Shown here piece after piece: positions 17,801-25,230 of a DNA stretch of 64,000 nt. The number at the start of each line of letters is the position of its first letter. Positions within the stretch are counted from its first letter, which is position 1. This DNA is from JAAYUD01 sp963676865 (lineage in GTDB: Bacteria > Bacteroidota > Bacteroidia > Bacteroidales > Bacteroidaceae), in the NCBI GenBank assembly GCA_963676865.2, contig CAXXSS010000001.1:2542001-2606000 (forward strand), read 5' to 3'. Both the position numbers and the translations under genes were made by a program. The notes below the pieces were generated by a model. The model had not been told where the DNA came from, did no database searches, and saw only the letters and a program-made list of their open reading frames with translations.

Positions 17801-19128
17801 CAAACTTTTATTCTACCATCTATTGTTATTATACTTTTATCGAACATGATAAAGATAAAGCATTGGAAGCCCTGTTGGCCTCCGGTAATAATAGTAATCC
17901 CGAGAATATAGGAGCTTTTTATTTTTCAAAGCACAAATACGAAGTATCTAATAAATATTATAAGGATTATAAAAAATTGTCCGAGGAATGGTTGAATACC
18001 GATTGGGGAAATTTGTTTGATGCATACGTTAGCCGTTTCGATTTTTGGGAGTCGATAAAGCAACGTAACCGTTTGTTTATGGAAAATATACGTTTGCAGA
18101 CAGAGGCTGCGGATAAGAATAAGCAACTTTTGATGCTTAAGCATCAAAAGAACCGTTGGCTATTGCATCGAGAAGATATCGATATTCGCCAGAAAAGGGG
18201 AGAGCTCAACTTGCAAAACCTACTGGTGGCTCAGCAACAAATGAATATGGAGAAACAACGTATACTCGATATGGGGATTAAAACTCGTAGACAACTGTAC
18301 GAGCAACGCGTCGGGTGGTGTATGATGTCTATTGCCTTTACATTGCTTTTCCTTGTGACTTTGAGTGGGACGATTATCTATCGCTTGCGGCGTAAACAAA
18401 GGAAGCTATGCAAAGAAACTTTTATTGCTGAAGCTACCGAGCGTGCCAAAAATCATTTTTATCAACGGGTGAATGATAAGATATATACGTCATTGCATGA
18501 TATTGTAAGCCTCAATAGGCAATTGAATAGTGAAGATACTTCTGTGTGGTCGGACGCAAGAAAGGCAGAGCTGATGAAGAAACTCGCTCGACAGAACAAA
18601 TATCTTAATTCTATCGTTAACAATGTATTGGATATTTCGAAAATAGAAAGCGACACTTATACACTGCAAATTTCTACTGTTAATGTTGACATGCTTTGTC
18701 GTTTGGCTTTGAGTAAAGTAGAATCGGAAGTACCTCGTATGGTCAGTTTGTCGTTTTGCCCTTCTCGGGGTGCGAAAGGCAATGATTCGTCGCCTTTGCT
18801 ATTGCAGACAGACGAATCACGCCTTATTTTTGTGCTGGTCACTTACCTCTCCAATGCCTGCCGTCATACGGTTGCCGGAAGTATTGTTTTGGCTTATGAC
18901 GTATTGCCTGATAAAATACGCTTTTCTGTTACAGATACAGGGCAGTCGCTCTCATCCGAAGAAAGAGCTATGATCTTTACTCGCTATTTATCCAATAATA
19001 CGGCGGGAAATTTGGGATTGAGTCTTTATCTTGTAAGTCTTATTGCCCGATTGTTAAATGGACGTGCTTATGCCGATTCTACTACAGCTAGTGGAGCCTG
19101 CTTCGTATTAGAATTGCCCCTTTCTTAG
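14896..19128 (+). CDS. double TPR sensor kinase: active-type kinase fused to a degenerate second kinase
   Basis: From the ATG at 14896 the product is 1410 aa; the frame opens earlier at a TTG, but the ATG begins a clear signal peptide (MKRTLLLYLVVAFCAINSSA). Module 1 (residues 1-710) has the signal peptide, a periplasmic TPR region, a coiled coil, a transmembrane segment (~445-468), HisKA with H498 (QNMNHEIRNPLNAIMGF) and HATPase boxes DTGPGV and GTGLGLHI. At about residue 711 a second signal-like segment begins (KAIFSLLIVCCCSFLSGHAQ), then a second TPR region, a transmembrane segment (~1140-1162) and a second kinase core. There the His is replaced by Asp1194 (QRVNDKIYTSL), G1 reads DTGQSL and G2 reads NLGLSL. 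No receiver domain is attached. It looks like two adjacent paralogous genes joined in frame. Confidence 0.85.
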   Translation: MKRTLLLYLVVAFCAINSSALVHHSESKLDDKLYQYVTLCQKNLKNQGVGLSMLDTLYTKAKRAKNLKVECIALYYRVNYYHLHELSEKERQEFHRIAPLILRTPYIEYYFRAWNIIIIENINNSNFQEALAELIKFKEEAFRMKNEYGIIRSYMISGDFYVKRHFYRLALPQYRKILALNPPKDDGNLVSLYTRIGQCCMWLHKWDESEEYLLKAISASDEFTAVVPRMLLLSLYCRKDVKNKAQVEEAYNMVQKSISTYPALASDYRFYAECMNDYYTLYQHCDSTFKKKFGDRDICVDSLNYYTNKAKQYEAEKNYELSSLYYRKFGDYVNTLRMSDEQCLLSSFIPQMEYWKLKHEKEMQRRRYAKMKLQQSIDNGLLLSLCNERDRAAIQNRLKEQKILKTQLDFQKMIWQQGRKKLINARLRAEQQSRSSILFKEKEYWRILCINIVFWSLVVLFFIYILSYYFTRKRLRREKEKAEKSEHIKSLFFQNMNHEIRNPLNAIMGFNEILNSEIGSGLSKKEKDDYIGMIETNSQLLLKLVNDVLDLSNFEGGTYQLTPTDTDIYHLCHTTLESVRGRQNEGVELLLNTPTEAPESYMLHTDAQRLQQVLTNYLTNACKYTERGSIILSYEIMPDSVRFAVTDTGPGVKPEDAEKVFERFQMLDKAKRGTGLGLHICRIISKLLHGKAYVDTQYSGGARFVFDHPLKAIFSLLIVCCCSFLSGHAQNNPLHIQDHLYRYYEKMEQQLNTPQGGPMTDTLFVMAKRSGDIDAQCLALMSKTKHYRYSSREDLLLKSFRQCEKFCLSKSRSKYFFKAWGYVINYYLYHKDFREALSQLQKYQKLMFKLNDPYAISIYFYEIGNYYTVQQQNATALSYYLKALHSCKEERRSIYTLIGRSYFLLKDYKNSVLYTKKALECCKTEIARINPVMILTQCYCMLGQKSEAVNMLRELERLQRENPTRVSFANFYSTIYCYYTFIEHDKDKALEALLASGNNSNPENIGAFYFSKHKYEVSNKYYKDYKKLSEEWLNTDWGNLFDAYVSRFDFWESIKQRNRLFMENIRLQTEAADKNKQLLMLKHQKNRWLLHREDIDIRQKRGELNLQNLLVAQQQMNMEKQRILDMGIKTRRQLYEQRVGWCMMSIAFTLLFLVTLSGTIIYRLRRKQRKLCKETFIAEATERAKNHFYQRVNDKIYTSLHDIVSLNRQLNSEDTSVWSDARKAELMKKLARQNKYLNSIVNNVLDISKIESDTYTLQISTVNVDMLCRLALSKVESEVPRMVSLSFCPSRGAKGNDSSPLLLQTDESRLIFVLVTYLSNACRHTVAGSIVLAYDVLPDKIRFSVTDTGQSLSSEERAMIFTRYLSNNTAGNLGLSLYLVSLIARLLNGRAYADSTTASGACFVLELPLS

Positions 19129-19214
19129 TAATCCAAGTAGTTGTATAAGCATTGTCTTATTCTATTTCAATTACAGTATTTGCCTCCATTGGCCCGTAAA
19201 TAGGCTATAAGATA

Positions 19215-20070
19215 TTGCCGGCAATCGGTTTTTTAGAGCGTATTTCAAGGTGAACATCTCTTGATATTCTGATACTTTTTTATCCTTACGTGCCCTGTAT
19301 GGGCTTGTAGGGCATTATCTCTGCAACTGTTTTCTTCGTTCTAATGTAAGCCCAATAAGAGCAAGATATCAATTCGTAGAGTGCAAGTCGTTGATATACA
19401 GCGAGAAATTCATAAGGACGAAAATAAATGTTTGTAAGTATAAACTTTTAGTTTCGTCCTTATGAATTTTTATGTTTGTCCTTATCATTTTTTGATAGCA
19501 TAAGTTCAAATTTCGTAATTGAGAGGTGTCACTATGGTGTGGTTAAAATAGTATCAGTATCACTCTTAATATTCATCTCCGAAAACGTTCCGAAAAACGA
19601 CTTCGAGATAGCGGATTGTTGGTAAGCACCATCTTGCGTCAACGGGGTGTGTACTTCGCAAAATACAAATCGAGTATCAGAAATAACAATTCTTGCATGC
19701 GAATCTTTAAAAGCTGCTTATATCACTCATCATCGGTGCCCTTTCGTGGAGTTCATAATTCATTGATTATCAAAGAGAAGATACTATTTTCAGGTCCCGT
19801 TTTGTTGCCGTATCACAGTATCTAACTGATATACAGCTAATAACCATGACGGATATGGATACAAAAAAATATGATAGGAAGACATCGGAATGATTCATAC
19901 TGGTACGACCCCTTTTAAATGGCTCGTGGAGCACGATTACTTAAACAAATCGGTGTCGTACTTATCTTCCTAAAACGACATATGGACCTAAATTTGTTGA
20001 CGTCCATATGTTTTCAGAAAAACTTAAGGACGTCACCGAAAAAACTAACATACGACAACTTTGTAAAAAA
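19215..20070 (+). repeat. dispersed intergenic repeat R, copy R1
   Basis: This non-coding stretch is homologous, in the same order, to 33495-34365 (inverted) and to 52375-55885 (interrupted by two insertion sequences). Landmarks are an arm at ~19227-19290 (TTTTTTAGAGCGTATTTCAA), a long hairpin at 19406-19469, an inverted arm at ~19541-19600 (GGTTAAAATAGTATCAG), and the block TGACGTCC ... GGACGTCA at ~20000-20035. The first arm and the second arm are inverted copies of each other. Short ORFs here only reflect shared nucleotide sequence. The spacer 19129-20254 holds no recognisable gene. Confidence 0.8.
19406..19469. repeat. 18-bp perfect hairpin within R1
   Basis: AAATTCATAAGGACGAAA (19406-19423) pairs perfectly with 19452-19469 around a 28-base loop. 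The equivalent hairpin in copy R3 (53648-53705) keeps the stem core and has an inner GTTTGTA/TACAAAC palindrome. A third TTTGTCCTTAT copy follows at about 19473-19483. Confidence 0.8.
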
Positions 20071-20133
20071 TCAAACGTATGTCGCGGCGGTAACTAACGT
20101 ATGTTGTTGAAAAAACTAACGTTACTTATCATG

Positions 20134-20173
20134 ATAACTTCCGTTAGTTACCGCAGTAACTAACGGAAGTTAT
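20134..20173. repeat. 18-bp perfect palindrome with 4-base loop
   Basis: ATAACTTCCGTTAGTTAC pairs with GTAACTAACGGAAGTTAT around CGCA. It ends a cluster of related TAACTAACG-type words spanning about 20045-20190. There is no T-run, so it is not an obvious terminator. Confidence 0.8.
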
Positions 20174-20254
20174 GGCAGTGACATACGTCTGCTTTTTCGA
20201 ATCGATCGTATGCTATTATGTGTGATAACTGTATTTCGAGAAACCAGAATGAAA

Positions 20255-20728
20255 TTACCATTCTTTTTTTATTTTTTGTACTTGTTGATAGGGAACAGTC
20301 TTAATAATAACATTTTTTGCTGTTTGCTCTTCAAAGCTAAGAGAGAAGAAATTCCGACCATATCCATTACCAAAAAAAACGTTCATTGGCTCACCTGTAT
20401 CTTTCCATATATATACTTTTGCAGCATAATCAAATTCTAAACACTCTTTTGTTTTATCATAAGGAAAAGTAACCGTATAATATTCCCGACCTATATATTC
20501 TACCTTTTCAGGACTCGTATCTGAGGCCTGAAACTTTTTACAATTAGAAATGATTGGTATAGAATTTTCCCTATAATATCCGGGCCCAAATGTTATGATC
20601 ACTTTCTTGCTAAGCTTAATTAAATACTCATTTCGTTGTTCTTGACTCATTTTGCCTAAGTCATCATTGGCTGCATACGTCATAATACCGTATGATAGAA
20701 TTAATAATAGAATAGATAATTTCTTCAT
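20255..20728 (-). CDS. small secreted protein of unknown function
   Basis: The 157-aa product begins with a signal peptide (MKKLSILLLILSYGIMTYA) and probably acts in the periplasm or outside. The mature part has no recognised domain; it is rich in aromatic and basic residues and contains FGPGYYRENS and FFGNGYGRNFF. It is the third gene of a tight minus-strand trio, 5 bases after a 47-codon ORF. The function is not known. Confidence 0.7.
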   Translation of the reverse strand: MKKLSILLLILSYGIMTYAANDDLGKMSQEQRNEYLIKLSKKVIITFGPGYYRENSIPIISNCKKFQASDTSPEKVEYIGREYYTVTFPYDKTKECLEFDYAAKVYIWKDTGEPMNVFFGNGYGRNFFSLSFEEQTAKNVIIKTVPYQQVQKIKKEW

Positions 20729-20733
20729 GGCTT

Positions 20734-20877
20734 TTAGTTTTTATTTATTGACCAATAATCAAATCTGGACGTTGTGGAGGCCCAAAAGTATATATATTTA
20801 TGCGCTTGTTGTGTGTACGTACCTTTGTATGACTTCACATGAATGCTACCATTACTCTCAGCGTATATAAAAAACAT
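20734..20877 (-). CDS. 47-aa ORF between two small envelope genes
   Basis: An ATG at 20877 opens a 47-codon frame ending at 20734. It starts 13 bases after the stop of the small lipoprotein gene and stops 5 bases before the ATG of the 157-aa secreted protein, which is typical operon packing. The peptide contains SIHVKSYKGTYTQQAHKY, resembling the short VKxYxxxxGTYVxxHxR motif of some small bacterial proteins. It has no signal peptide. It may be a real small gene or the end of a decayed larger one. Confidence 0.45.
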   Translation of the reverse strand: MFFIYAESNGSIHVKSYKGTYTQQAHKYIYFWASTTSRFDYWSINKN

Positions 20878-20890
20878 ATTCGTGTCTACC

Positions 20891-21124
20891 TTATTTTGAT
20901 GCAGTCTCATTCATTTTTATCCATGCTTTCTCCATCGCTAATTTTATTTCTGGCACTATTATAATTTTATTAGCAGGGGGGGAGTGAATGATATGAATTT
21001 CATTCATACCCGATATATCATTACAAGTTCCGAATAAGTTATCATCAATTTTATTGGAACAAGAGATTAAGCATAGTTCAATAACTATAAAAAGGACACA
21101 TGAATAACCATTTATTTTTATCAC
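20891..21124 (-). CDS. small putative lipoprotein
   Basis: This 77-aa product has an N-terminal hydrophobic stretch ending in a lipobox-like LISC (CVLFIVIELCLISCSNK), so it is probably lipidated and anchored in the envelope. The rest (NEIHIIHSPPANKIIIVPEI) matches no family I know. It heads a three-gene minus-strand cluster with the 47-aa and 157-aa ORFs. The function is unknown. Confidence 0.6.
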   Translation of the reverse strand: MIKINGYSCVLFIVIELCLISCSNKIDDNLFGTCNDISGMNEIHIIHSPPANKIIIVPEIKLAMEKAWIKMNETASK

Positions 21125-21428
21125 ATTTTCAAAAATACATTATTACTTAATTCTAAACAAATTTGTTGGTAACTATTTTGTATCAAAGATTATGAAATCT
21201 ATTTTATCTAAGGCCACAGTAGGCTACAAGAGTATTCCACTTCTTCCATATACCCCACGGTATCTTGTCGGACTCTGTTTGGAAGCACTTCGAGAAATAC
21301 GATAGATTTTCTGTCATATATATTACTTCTGCGATAGAGAACTTATGCTGTTTGATTTTACTAGTGAGCCTTTGAACCATTTATAGGTTAGCCGAGCCGC
21401 CGTATTTGATTTTTATTGTTGTTAGAAC
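21125..21428. other. spacer without recognised gene
   Basis: About 300 bases between the lipoprotein start and the tRNA terminator. A 37-codon plus-strand frame from about 21192 has no recognisable similarity and no promoter. Nothing else was identified. Confidence 0.4.
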
Positions 21429-21457
21429 AATAAAAGACGCCATTGGCGTCTTTTATT
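21429..21457 (-). terminator. terminator of the tRNA operon
   Basis: A perfect 13-bp stem (AATAAAAGACGCC) with an ATT loop lies 6 bases beyond the 3' end of tRNA-Gly on the minus strand and ends in TTTTATT. Confidence 0.85.
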
Positions 21458-21462
21458 AAGAG

Positions 21463-21535
21463 AGCGGAAGACGGGACTCAAACCCGCGACCCTCAGCTTG
21501 GAAGGCTAATGCTCTATCAACTGAGCTACTTCCGC
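21463..21535 (-). tRNA. tRNA-Gly (anticodon TCC)
   Basis: A 73-nt cloverleaf: acceptor GCGGAAG/CTTCCGC with discriminator U, D-stem GCTC/GAGC, anticodon loop CTTCCAA and T-arm GGGTTTGAGTCCC. The anticodon TCC reads GGA/GGG. CCA is not encoded. It is 23 bases downstream of tRNA-Tyr, in the same transcript. Confidence 0.97.
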
Positions 21536-21558
21536 ATTGCACTGAATCTTTTTTGTGG

Positions 21559-21640
21559 TGGGCAAAGATGGATTCGAACCACCGAAGGCGAAGCCAGCAG
21601 ATTTACAGTCTGCCCCATTTGGCCACTCTGGTATTTGCCC
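21559..21640 (-). tRNA. tRNA-Tyr (anticodon GTA)
   Basis: An 82-nt class II tRNA: acceptor GGGCAAA/TTTGCCC with discriminator A, anticodon loop CTGTAAA (GTA), a long variable arm (GGCTTCGCC hairpin) and T-arm GGTTCGAATCC. CCA is not encoded. It is first in the Tyr-Gly pair. Confidence 0.97.
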
Positions 21641-21692
21641 TTCCTTTTTAGCTTTTCTCTTGAAAAGCGATGCAAAGGTATTAATTCTTTTT

Positions 21693-22178
21693 TTAATGCG
21701 CAACTAAATTGATCATTTTAATTGCTGCAATTGCGCATTCTACTCCTTTATTCCCCAATGAACCGCCTGAGCGGGCTATTGCCTGTTCCATATTGTTTGC
21801 AGTAACAAGTCCATAAATGACGGGAGTATCTGTTGTTGCATTCAAATAAGTAACTCCTTGTGTTACGCCCATGCAAACGTAGTCGAAATGGGGAGTTTCG
21901 CCTTTAACGACACAGCCTAGGATAATAACAGCATCTACGTTGCCTTGTTTGACAAACTGTTGTGCTCCGAACGTGAGTTCAAAACTACCCGGAACATGTT
22001 CTACTGAAATATTGTTTGCTTGCGCTCCTTGTTTGATTAGCGTTTCGACACATCCATTGAGCAATGAGTCGGTAACTTTAGGGTTCCACTCTGATACAAC
22101 AATACCGAATGTCATATTATGGGCATCCGGTACTTGTGTTGCATCGTATTGGGACAAATTATGATAAGTTGTTGCCAT
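21693..22178 (-). CDS. ribH: 6,7-dimethyl-8-ribityllumazine synthase
   Basis: The 161-aa enzyme condenses 5-amino-6-ribitylamino-uracil with 3,4-dihydroxy-2-butanone-4-phosphate in riboflavin synthesis. Family motifs are FGIVVSEWNPKVTD near the N-terminus, the VPGSFELTFGAQ phosphate-binding segment, GCVVKGETPHFDYV with the catalytic His, and the C-terminal GGSLGNKGVECA. It lies 22 bases downstream of the TPR membrane-protein gene and is likely in its operon, followed by tRNA genes. Confidence 0.97.
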   Translation of the reverse strand: MATTYHNLSQYDATQVPDAHNMTFGIVVSEWNPKVTDSLLNGCVETLIKQGAQANNISVEHVPGSFELTFGAQQFVKQGNVDAVIILGCVVKGETPHFDYVCMGVTQGVTYLNATTDTPVIYGLVTANNMEQAIARSGGSLGNKGVECAIAAIKMINLVAH

Positions 22179-22200
22179 ACGATTTATGGGTTATTGAAAA

Positions 22201-22878
22201 TTATTTCTTTTCGAGTGTTGCTCTTTCTATGTATTTGTCAATGTCCATTGCTTGGTATGATTGGACGTATTTGTCTTTTACTGTCTGATATGCTTCGATA
22301 GCTTTGTCGTATTTACCGATGCTCTCGTAAATCTGACCTGCTTGTACCAAGAAAATAGGACTTAATGAGGGACTTTCTGCTTCTTTGGCAGCCGACATCA
22401 AACATTCGGTAGCTTTGTCCATTTTGCCTAGATGCGCATAGCAGTTGCCAAGGGCGCCTTTGATGGCGGGGCTTACCATTGCATCGTTTCCGTCAAATTC
22501 GTCAAGCTGTTTGGCAGCCAAGTCGTATTTGCCTAGATTGGCATAGCAGATACCTGCATAAGCTTTGGCTAGATTGGCAGCTTTGGTGCCGCTATACTCA
22601 TCTTCGAGTTTAAGAAATCCGATGTATCCGTTTTTATCACCGTTTAGAGCCGATGCATAGTCGTCTACTTCAAAGTATTTCTGTCCGGGGAAGAGGGCTG
22701 CTTGTGCTTTTGCTTCGTGTGGATCTGCATAGAAGCGTTCGTAAAGGAAATATCCGGCAACAAGAATTGCTGCTGCTACGACAATACCGAGAATTTGTTT
22801 TTGATACTTCATTATAAATGCTTCCGACTGGGTCAGGGCATCTCCAACATTCAGTTGTTCCTTTTTATTTTCTGCCAT
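22201..22878 (-). CDS. TPR-containing single-pass membrane protein (YfgM-like)
   Basis: The 225-aa product has a short cytoplasmic N-terminus, one transmembrane segment (about residues 29-47, ILGIVVAAAILVAGYFLY) and a C-terminal TPR region with several 34-residue repeats (AKAYAGICYANLGKYDLA, KGALGNCYAHLGKMDKA, GQIYESIGKYDKAIEAY). The topology resembles YfgM-type proteins that work with periplasmic chaperones, though a specific role is inference. A TACTTTTG box on the minus strand (22932-22925) precedes it. It is divergent from recF. Confidence 0.85.
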   Translation of the reverse strand: MAENKKEQLNVGDALTQSEAFIMKYQKQILGIVVAAAILVAGYFLYERFYADPHEAKAQAALFPGQKYFEVDDYASALNGDKNGYIGFLKLEDEYSGTKAANLAKAYAGICYANLGKYDLAAKQLDEFDGNDAMVSPAIKGALGNCYAHLGKMDKATECLMSAAKEAESPSLSPIFLVQAGQIYESIGKYDKAIEAYQTVKDKYVQSYQAMDIDKYIERATLEKK

Positions 22879-23007
22879 TTGTATGTTTTGTTTTTTGTTT
22901 TTCGATATCTATGCTTTCGGACAGCAAAAGTAGGATATTTCTATTTATTAATGAAATTTGACGGCATCTTTTTTTGTTATGAAGGCGAAAAAACGGCAAA
23001 ATATTCA

Positions 23008-23015
23008 TACTTTTG
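23008..23015 (+). promoter_or_regulatory. candidate -7 box for recF
   Basis: TACTTTTG matches TAnnTTTG and lies about 20 bases before the recF start. No convincing TTG is present at the expected -33 distance. Confidence 0.45.
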
Positions 23016-23036
23016 TACTCAACTCACTGAATGTGC

Positions 23037-24146
23037 ATGATACTGAAACGAATATCTATATTAAATTATAAAAATTTAGAACAGGTAGAACTCTTGTTCT
23101 CCTCTAAATTGAATTGCTTTTTCGGGTTGAATGGAATGGGTAAAACCAACTTGCTTGATGCGTTGTATTATCTTTCTTTTTGCAAGAGTTTGGGCAATCC
23201 GGTAGATTCACAAAATATACTTCATGGAGCAGAGTTCTTTGTAGTGCAAGGATTTTATGAACAAGAGGATGGAACATCTGAAGAAATATATAGCGGGCTG
23301 AAAATTCGTTCTAAGAAATCGTTCAAACGCAATAAGAAAGAATATCATCGACTAGCCGATCATATCGGTTTCATCCCTTTGGTCATGGTTTCGCCTGCCG
23401 ATACGGAATTAATTTTGGGAGGCAGTGCCGAACGCCGCCGTTTTATGGATGTGACGATTTCGCAGTTTGATAAAGAGTATCTGAATGCACTTATCCGTTA
23501 CAACCAAGCTTTGTCTCAACGCAATTCTCTTTTGCGTGGCGATACTCCGGTTGATGAAGGATTGTTTGATGTATTTGAACAGCAGATGGCCGATTATGGT
23601 ACTGTTGTCTACCAAAAAAGGGCAGATTATATTAATGTCTTTAATCCTATTTTTGCTCAGTTCTATTCGTCTATCTCGTCGGATAGGGAAGAAGTAGAGC
23701 TCTGCTATCGCTCTCATGGGCAAGAGGGCGTGTTGCTCGATCGTATTCGTCAAAATAGAGAGCGCGACCGCATTGTGGGCTTTTCTCTCTGCGGAATCCA
23801 TAAAGACGATTTGGATATGCGTTTGGGTGGTTTCCCCATTAAGCGAGAAGGCTCTCAGGGCCAGAGTAAATCCTATTTGGTATCACTTAAGTTAGCCCAA
23901 TTCGATTTTCTGAAGAAACATGGACATACTATACCTTTGTTGTTGCTCGATGATATTTTCGACAAATTGGATATCTCTCGTGTGCAACAGATTGTGAAAT
24001 TGGTGTCGGATGATAACTTCGGTCAGATCTTTATTACCGATACCGACCGCGAAAGGTTAGCTCATATTTTGCCGCAGATGGGAAGTGACTATAAAATGTT
24101 TATGGTTGATAAGGGGCAGATTAGTGAATTGGAGGATGCGAAATGA
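23037..24146 (+). CDS. recF: DNA replication and repair protein RecF
   Basis: This 369-aa SMC-like ATPase helps load RecA at single-strand gaps. The Walker A motif GLNGMGKTN lies near residue 34, and the signature SQGQSKS-type motif (EGSQGQSKSYLVSL) and Walker B (PLLLLDDIFDKLD) are in the C-terminal half. An ATG six bases upstream (23031) is also in frame; 23037 fits the MILKRISI N-terminus of related proteins. Its stop overlaps the start of the next gene (ATGA), so the two are translationally coupled. Confidence 0.95.
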   Translation: MILKRISILNYKNLEQVELLFSSKLNCFFGLNGMGKTNLLDALYYLSFCKSLGNPVDSQNILHGAEFFVVQGFYEQEDGTSEEIYSGLKIRSKKSFKRNKKEYHRLADHIGFIPLVMVSPADTELILGGSAERRRFMDVTISQFDKEYLNALIRYNQALSQRNSLLRGDTPVDEGLFDVFEQQMADYGTVVYQKRADYINVFNPIFAQFYSSISSDREEVELCYRSHGQEGVLLDRIRQNRERDRIVGFSLCGIHKDDLDMRLGGFPIKREGSQGQSKSYLVSLKLAQFDFLKKHGHTIPLLLLDDIFDKLDISRVQQIVKLVSDDNFGQIFITDTDRERLAHILPQMGSDYKMFMVDKGQISELEDAK

Positions 24147-24433
24147 GGAAGAAAGATGTCGAGCCTGTAGGGAATTTGATAAGGCGATATTTGCGTCAAC
24201 AGAGTCTGGAATCGCCACTTAACGAACAACGGCTTCTTAATGAATGGTACGAGTTGCTGGGCCCGGTCATCGGACGTTATACTCAAAGTTTGTATATCAA
24301 AAATCAGGTGCTGTATGTACACTTTACTTCGGCTGTTGTTCGTCAAGAGTTGATGATGGAAAGAAAAAAGCTTGTCCAGCGCCTTAACGAGAAGGTTGGG
24401 GCAAGCGTCATTAGTGATATTGTCTTTCGTTAA
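24143..24433 (+). CDS. DUF721/DciA-like protein
   Basis: This 96-aa protein belongs to the DUF721 family; the fold is recognisable from WYELLGPVIGRYTQSLYIKNQVLYV and the VRQELMMERKKLVQRLNE helix. DciA members load the replicative helicase DnaB in bacteria that lack DnaC/DnaI. Coupling with recF (ATGA overlap) is common in Bacteroidetes and fits a replication role. The helicase-loading role here is inferred from the family. Confidence 0.85.
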   Translation: MRKKDVEPVGNLIRRYLRQQSLESPLNEQRLLNEWYELLGPVIGRYTQSLYIKNQVLYVHFTSAVVRQELMMERKKLVQRLNEKVGASVISDIVFR

Positions 24434-24441
24434 ATCTTTGT

Positions 24442-25230
24442 CTATCGTTTAAGATCCAATTTGTCGATGGTCTTAATACCCAATTCTTTTAGTTCTTTCT
24501 TTGCCTGATCGTAGTATTGGGATCTTTCTAAATCATAATTGCTATGCGCATCAATACCTATCACGGCAGTGCAACCTTCGTTGGTGGCAATTCTCCAAAA
24601 TTCAGGAGATGGAACATACGAAGGCTGTCCCAAGGCATCGTTTCGAGCACGAATACTAAGGTTGTATTCTAGCGGTAAATGTTGGCGTAGGGCTGCGCGG
24701 CAAATGTGTCGGCTAATCATGGTGCAGTGGTGATCGAACTCGGGATAAGAATTCATGAAGAGGTCGGGGTGAGCCATATAGGCAAATATCCCGCTTTCTA
24801 TCCCTTCTACAGAACTTTCTTCATATAGGTCGAGCATATCACGAGAGTCACAATGAGTGGCAAAATAGCGGAATTTCTCGTCCGAATTGTAGTAATGATT
24901 ACCAAATATGGCATATTCTATACCATATTCTTTGAGCATGTTCTTTAGCCAATAGATATAGTCGGGAAAGTACTCGCATTCCAGTCCAAGGTGTATCTTT
25001 ATTTGGCTTTTGTATTTGTCGGCCAGAGAGTGAACACTTTTTACATAATCGGGTAGTTCGTCGGTCGTCATTCGGATAGGAGAGATAAAGTCGCTTCTGT
25101 ATTTCCATGGCGTGTGGTCAGAAAATCCAAGTTCTTCGTATCCGCCTTTAATTGCACTCAAAACATAATCCTCGTCGCTACCTTGAGCATGGTGGCAGCG
25201 AGTGGTATGCGTATGATAATTCGTTTTCAT
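24442..25230 (-). CDS. PHP-domain phosphoesterase (histidinol-phosphatase-like)
   Basis: The 262-aa protein has the PHP metal-site motifs: NYHTHTTRCHH at residues 3-13, LGFSDHTP near 35, GLECEYF near 85, and IGIDAHSNYD near the C-terminus. The family includes HisK-type histidinol phosphatases and other phosphoesterases. No his genes are nearby, so histidinol phosphate as substrate is uncertain. Its start overlaps the stop of the cyclo-ligase gene (ATGA), and it converges on the DciA-like gene. Confidence 0.85.
   Translation of the reverse strand: MKTNYHTHTTRCHHAQGSDEDYVLSAIKGGYEELGFSDHTPWKYRSDFISPIRMTTDELPDYVKSVHSLADKYKSQIKIHLGLECEYFPDYIYWLKNMLKEYGIEYAIFGNHYYNSDEKFRYFATHCDSRDMLDLYEESSVEGIESGIFAYMAHPDLFMNSYPEFDHHCTMISRHICRAALRQHLPLEYNLSIRARNDALGQPSYVPSPEFWRIATNEGCTAVIGIDAHSNYDLERSQYYDQAKKELKELGIKTIDKLDLKR

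Noticed and set aside
21192..21305. 37-codon plus-strand ORF in the spacer before the tRNA terminator
   Set aside because: No recognisable similarity, promoter or operon context.
21443..21712. ORF with the GTQTRDPQLGRL...RWIRTTEG sequence
   Set aside because: This is the familiar false ORF read across tRNA-Gly and tRNA-Tyr.
24442..25230. Firm naming of the PHP protein as histidinol phosphatase
   Set aside because: PHP motifs are clear but substrate cannot be deduced, and no histidine genes are linked.
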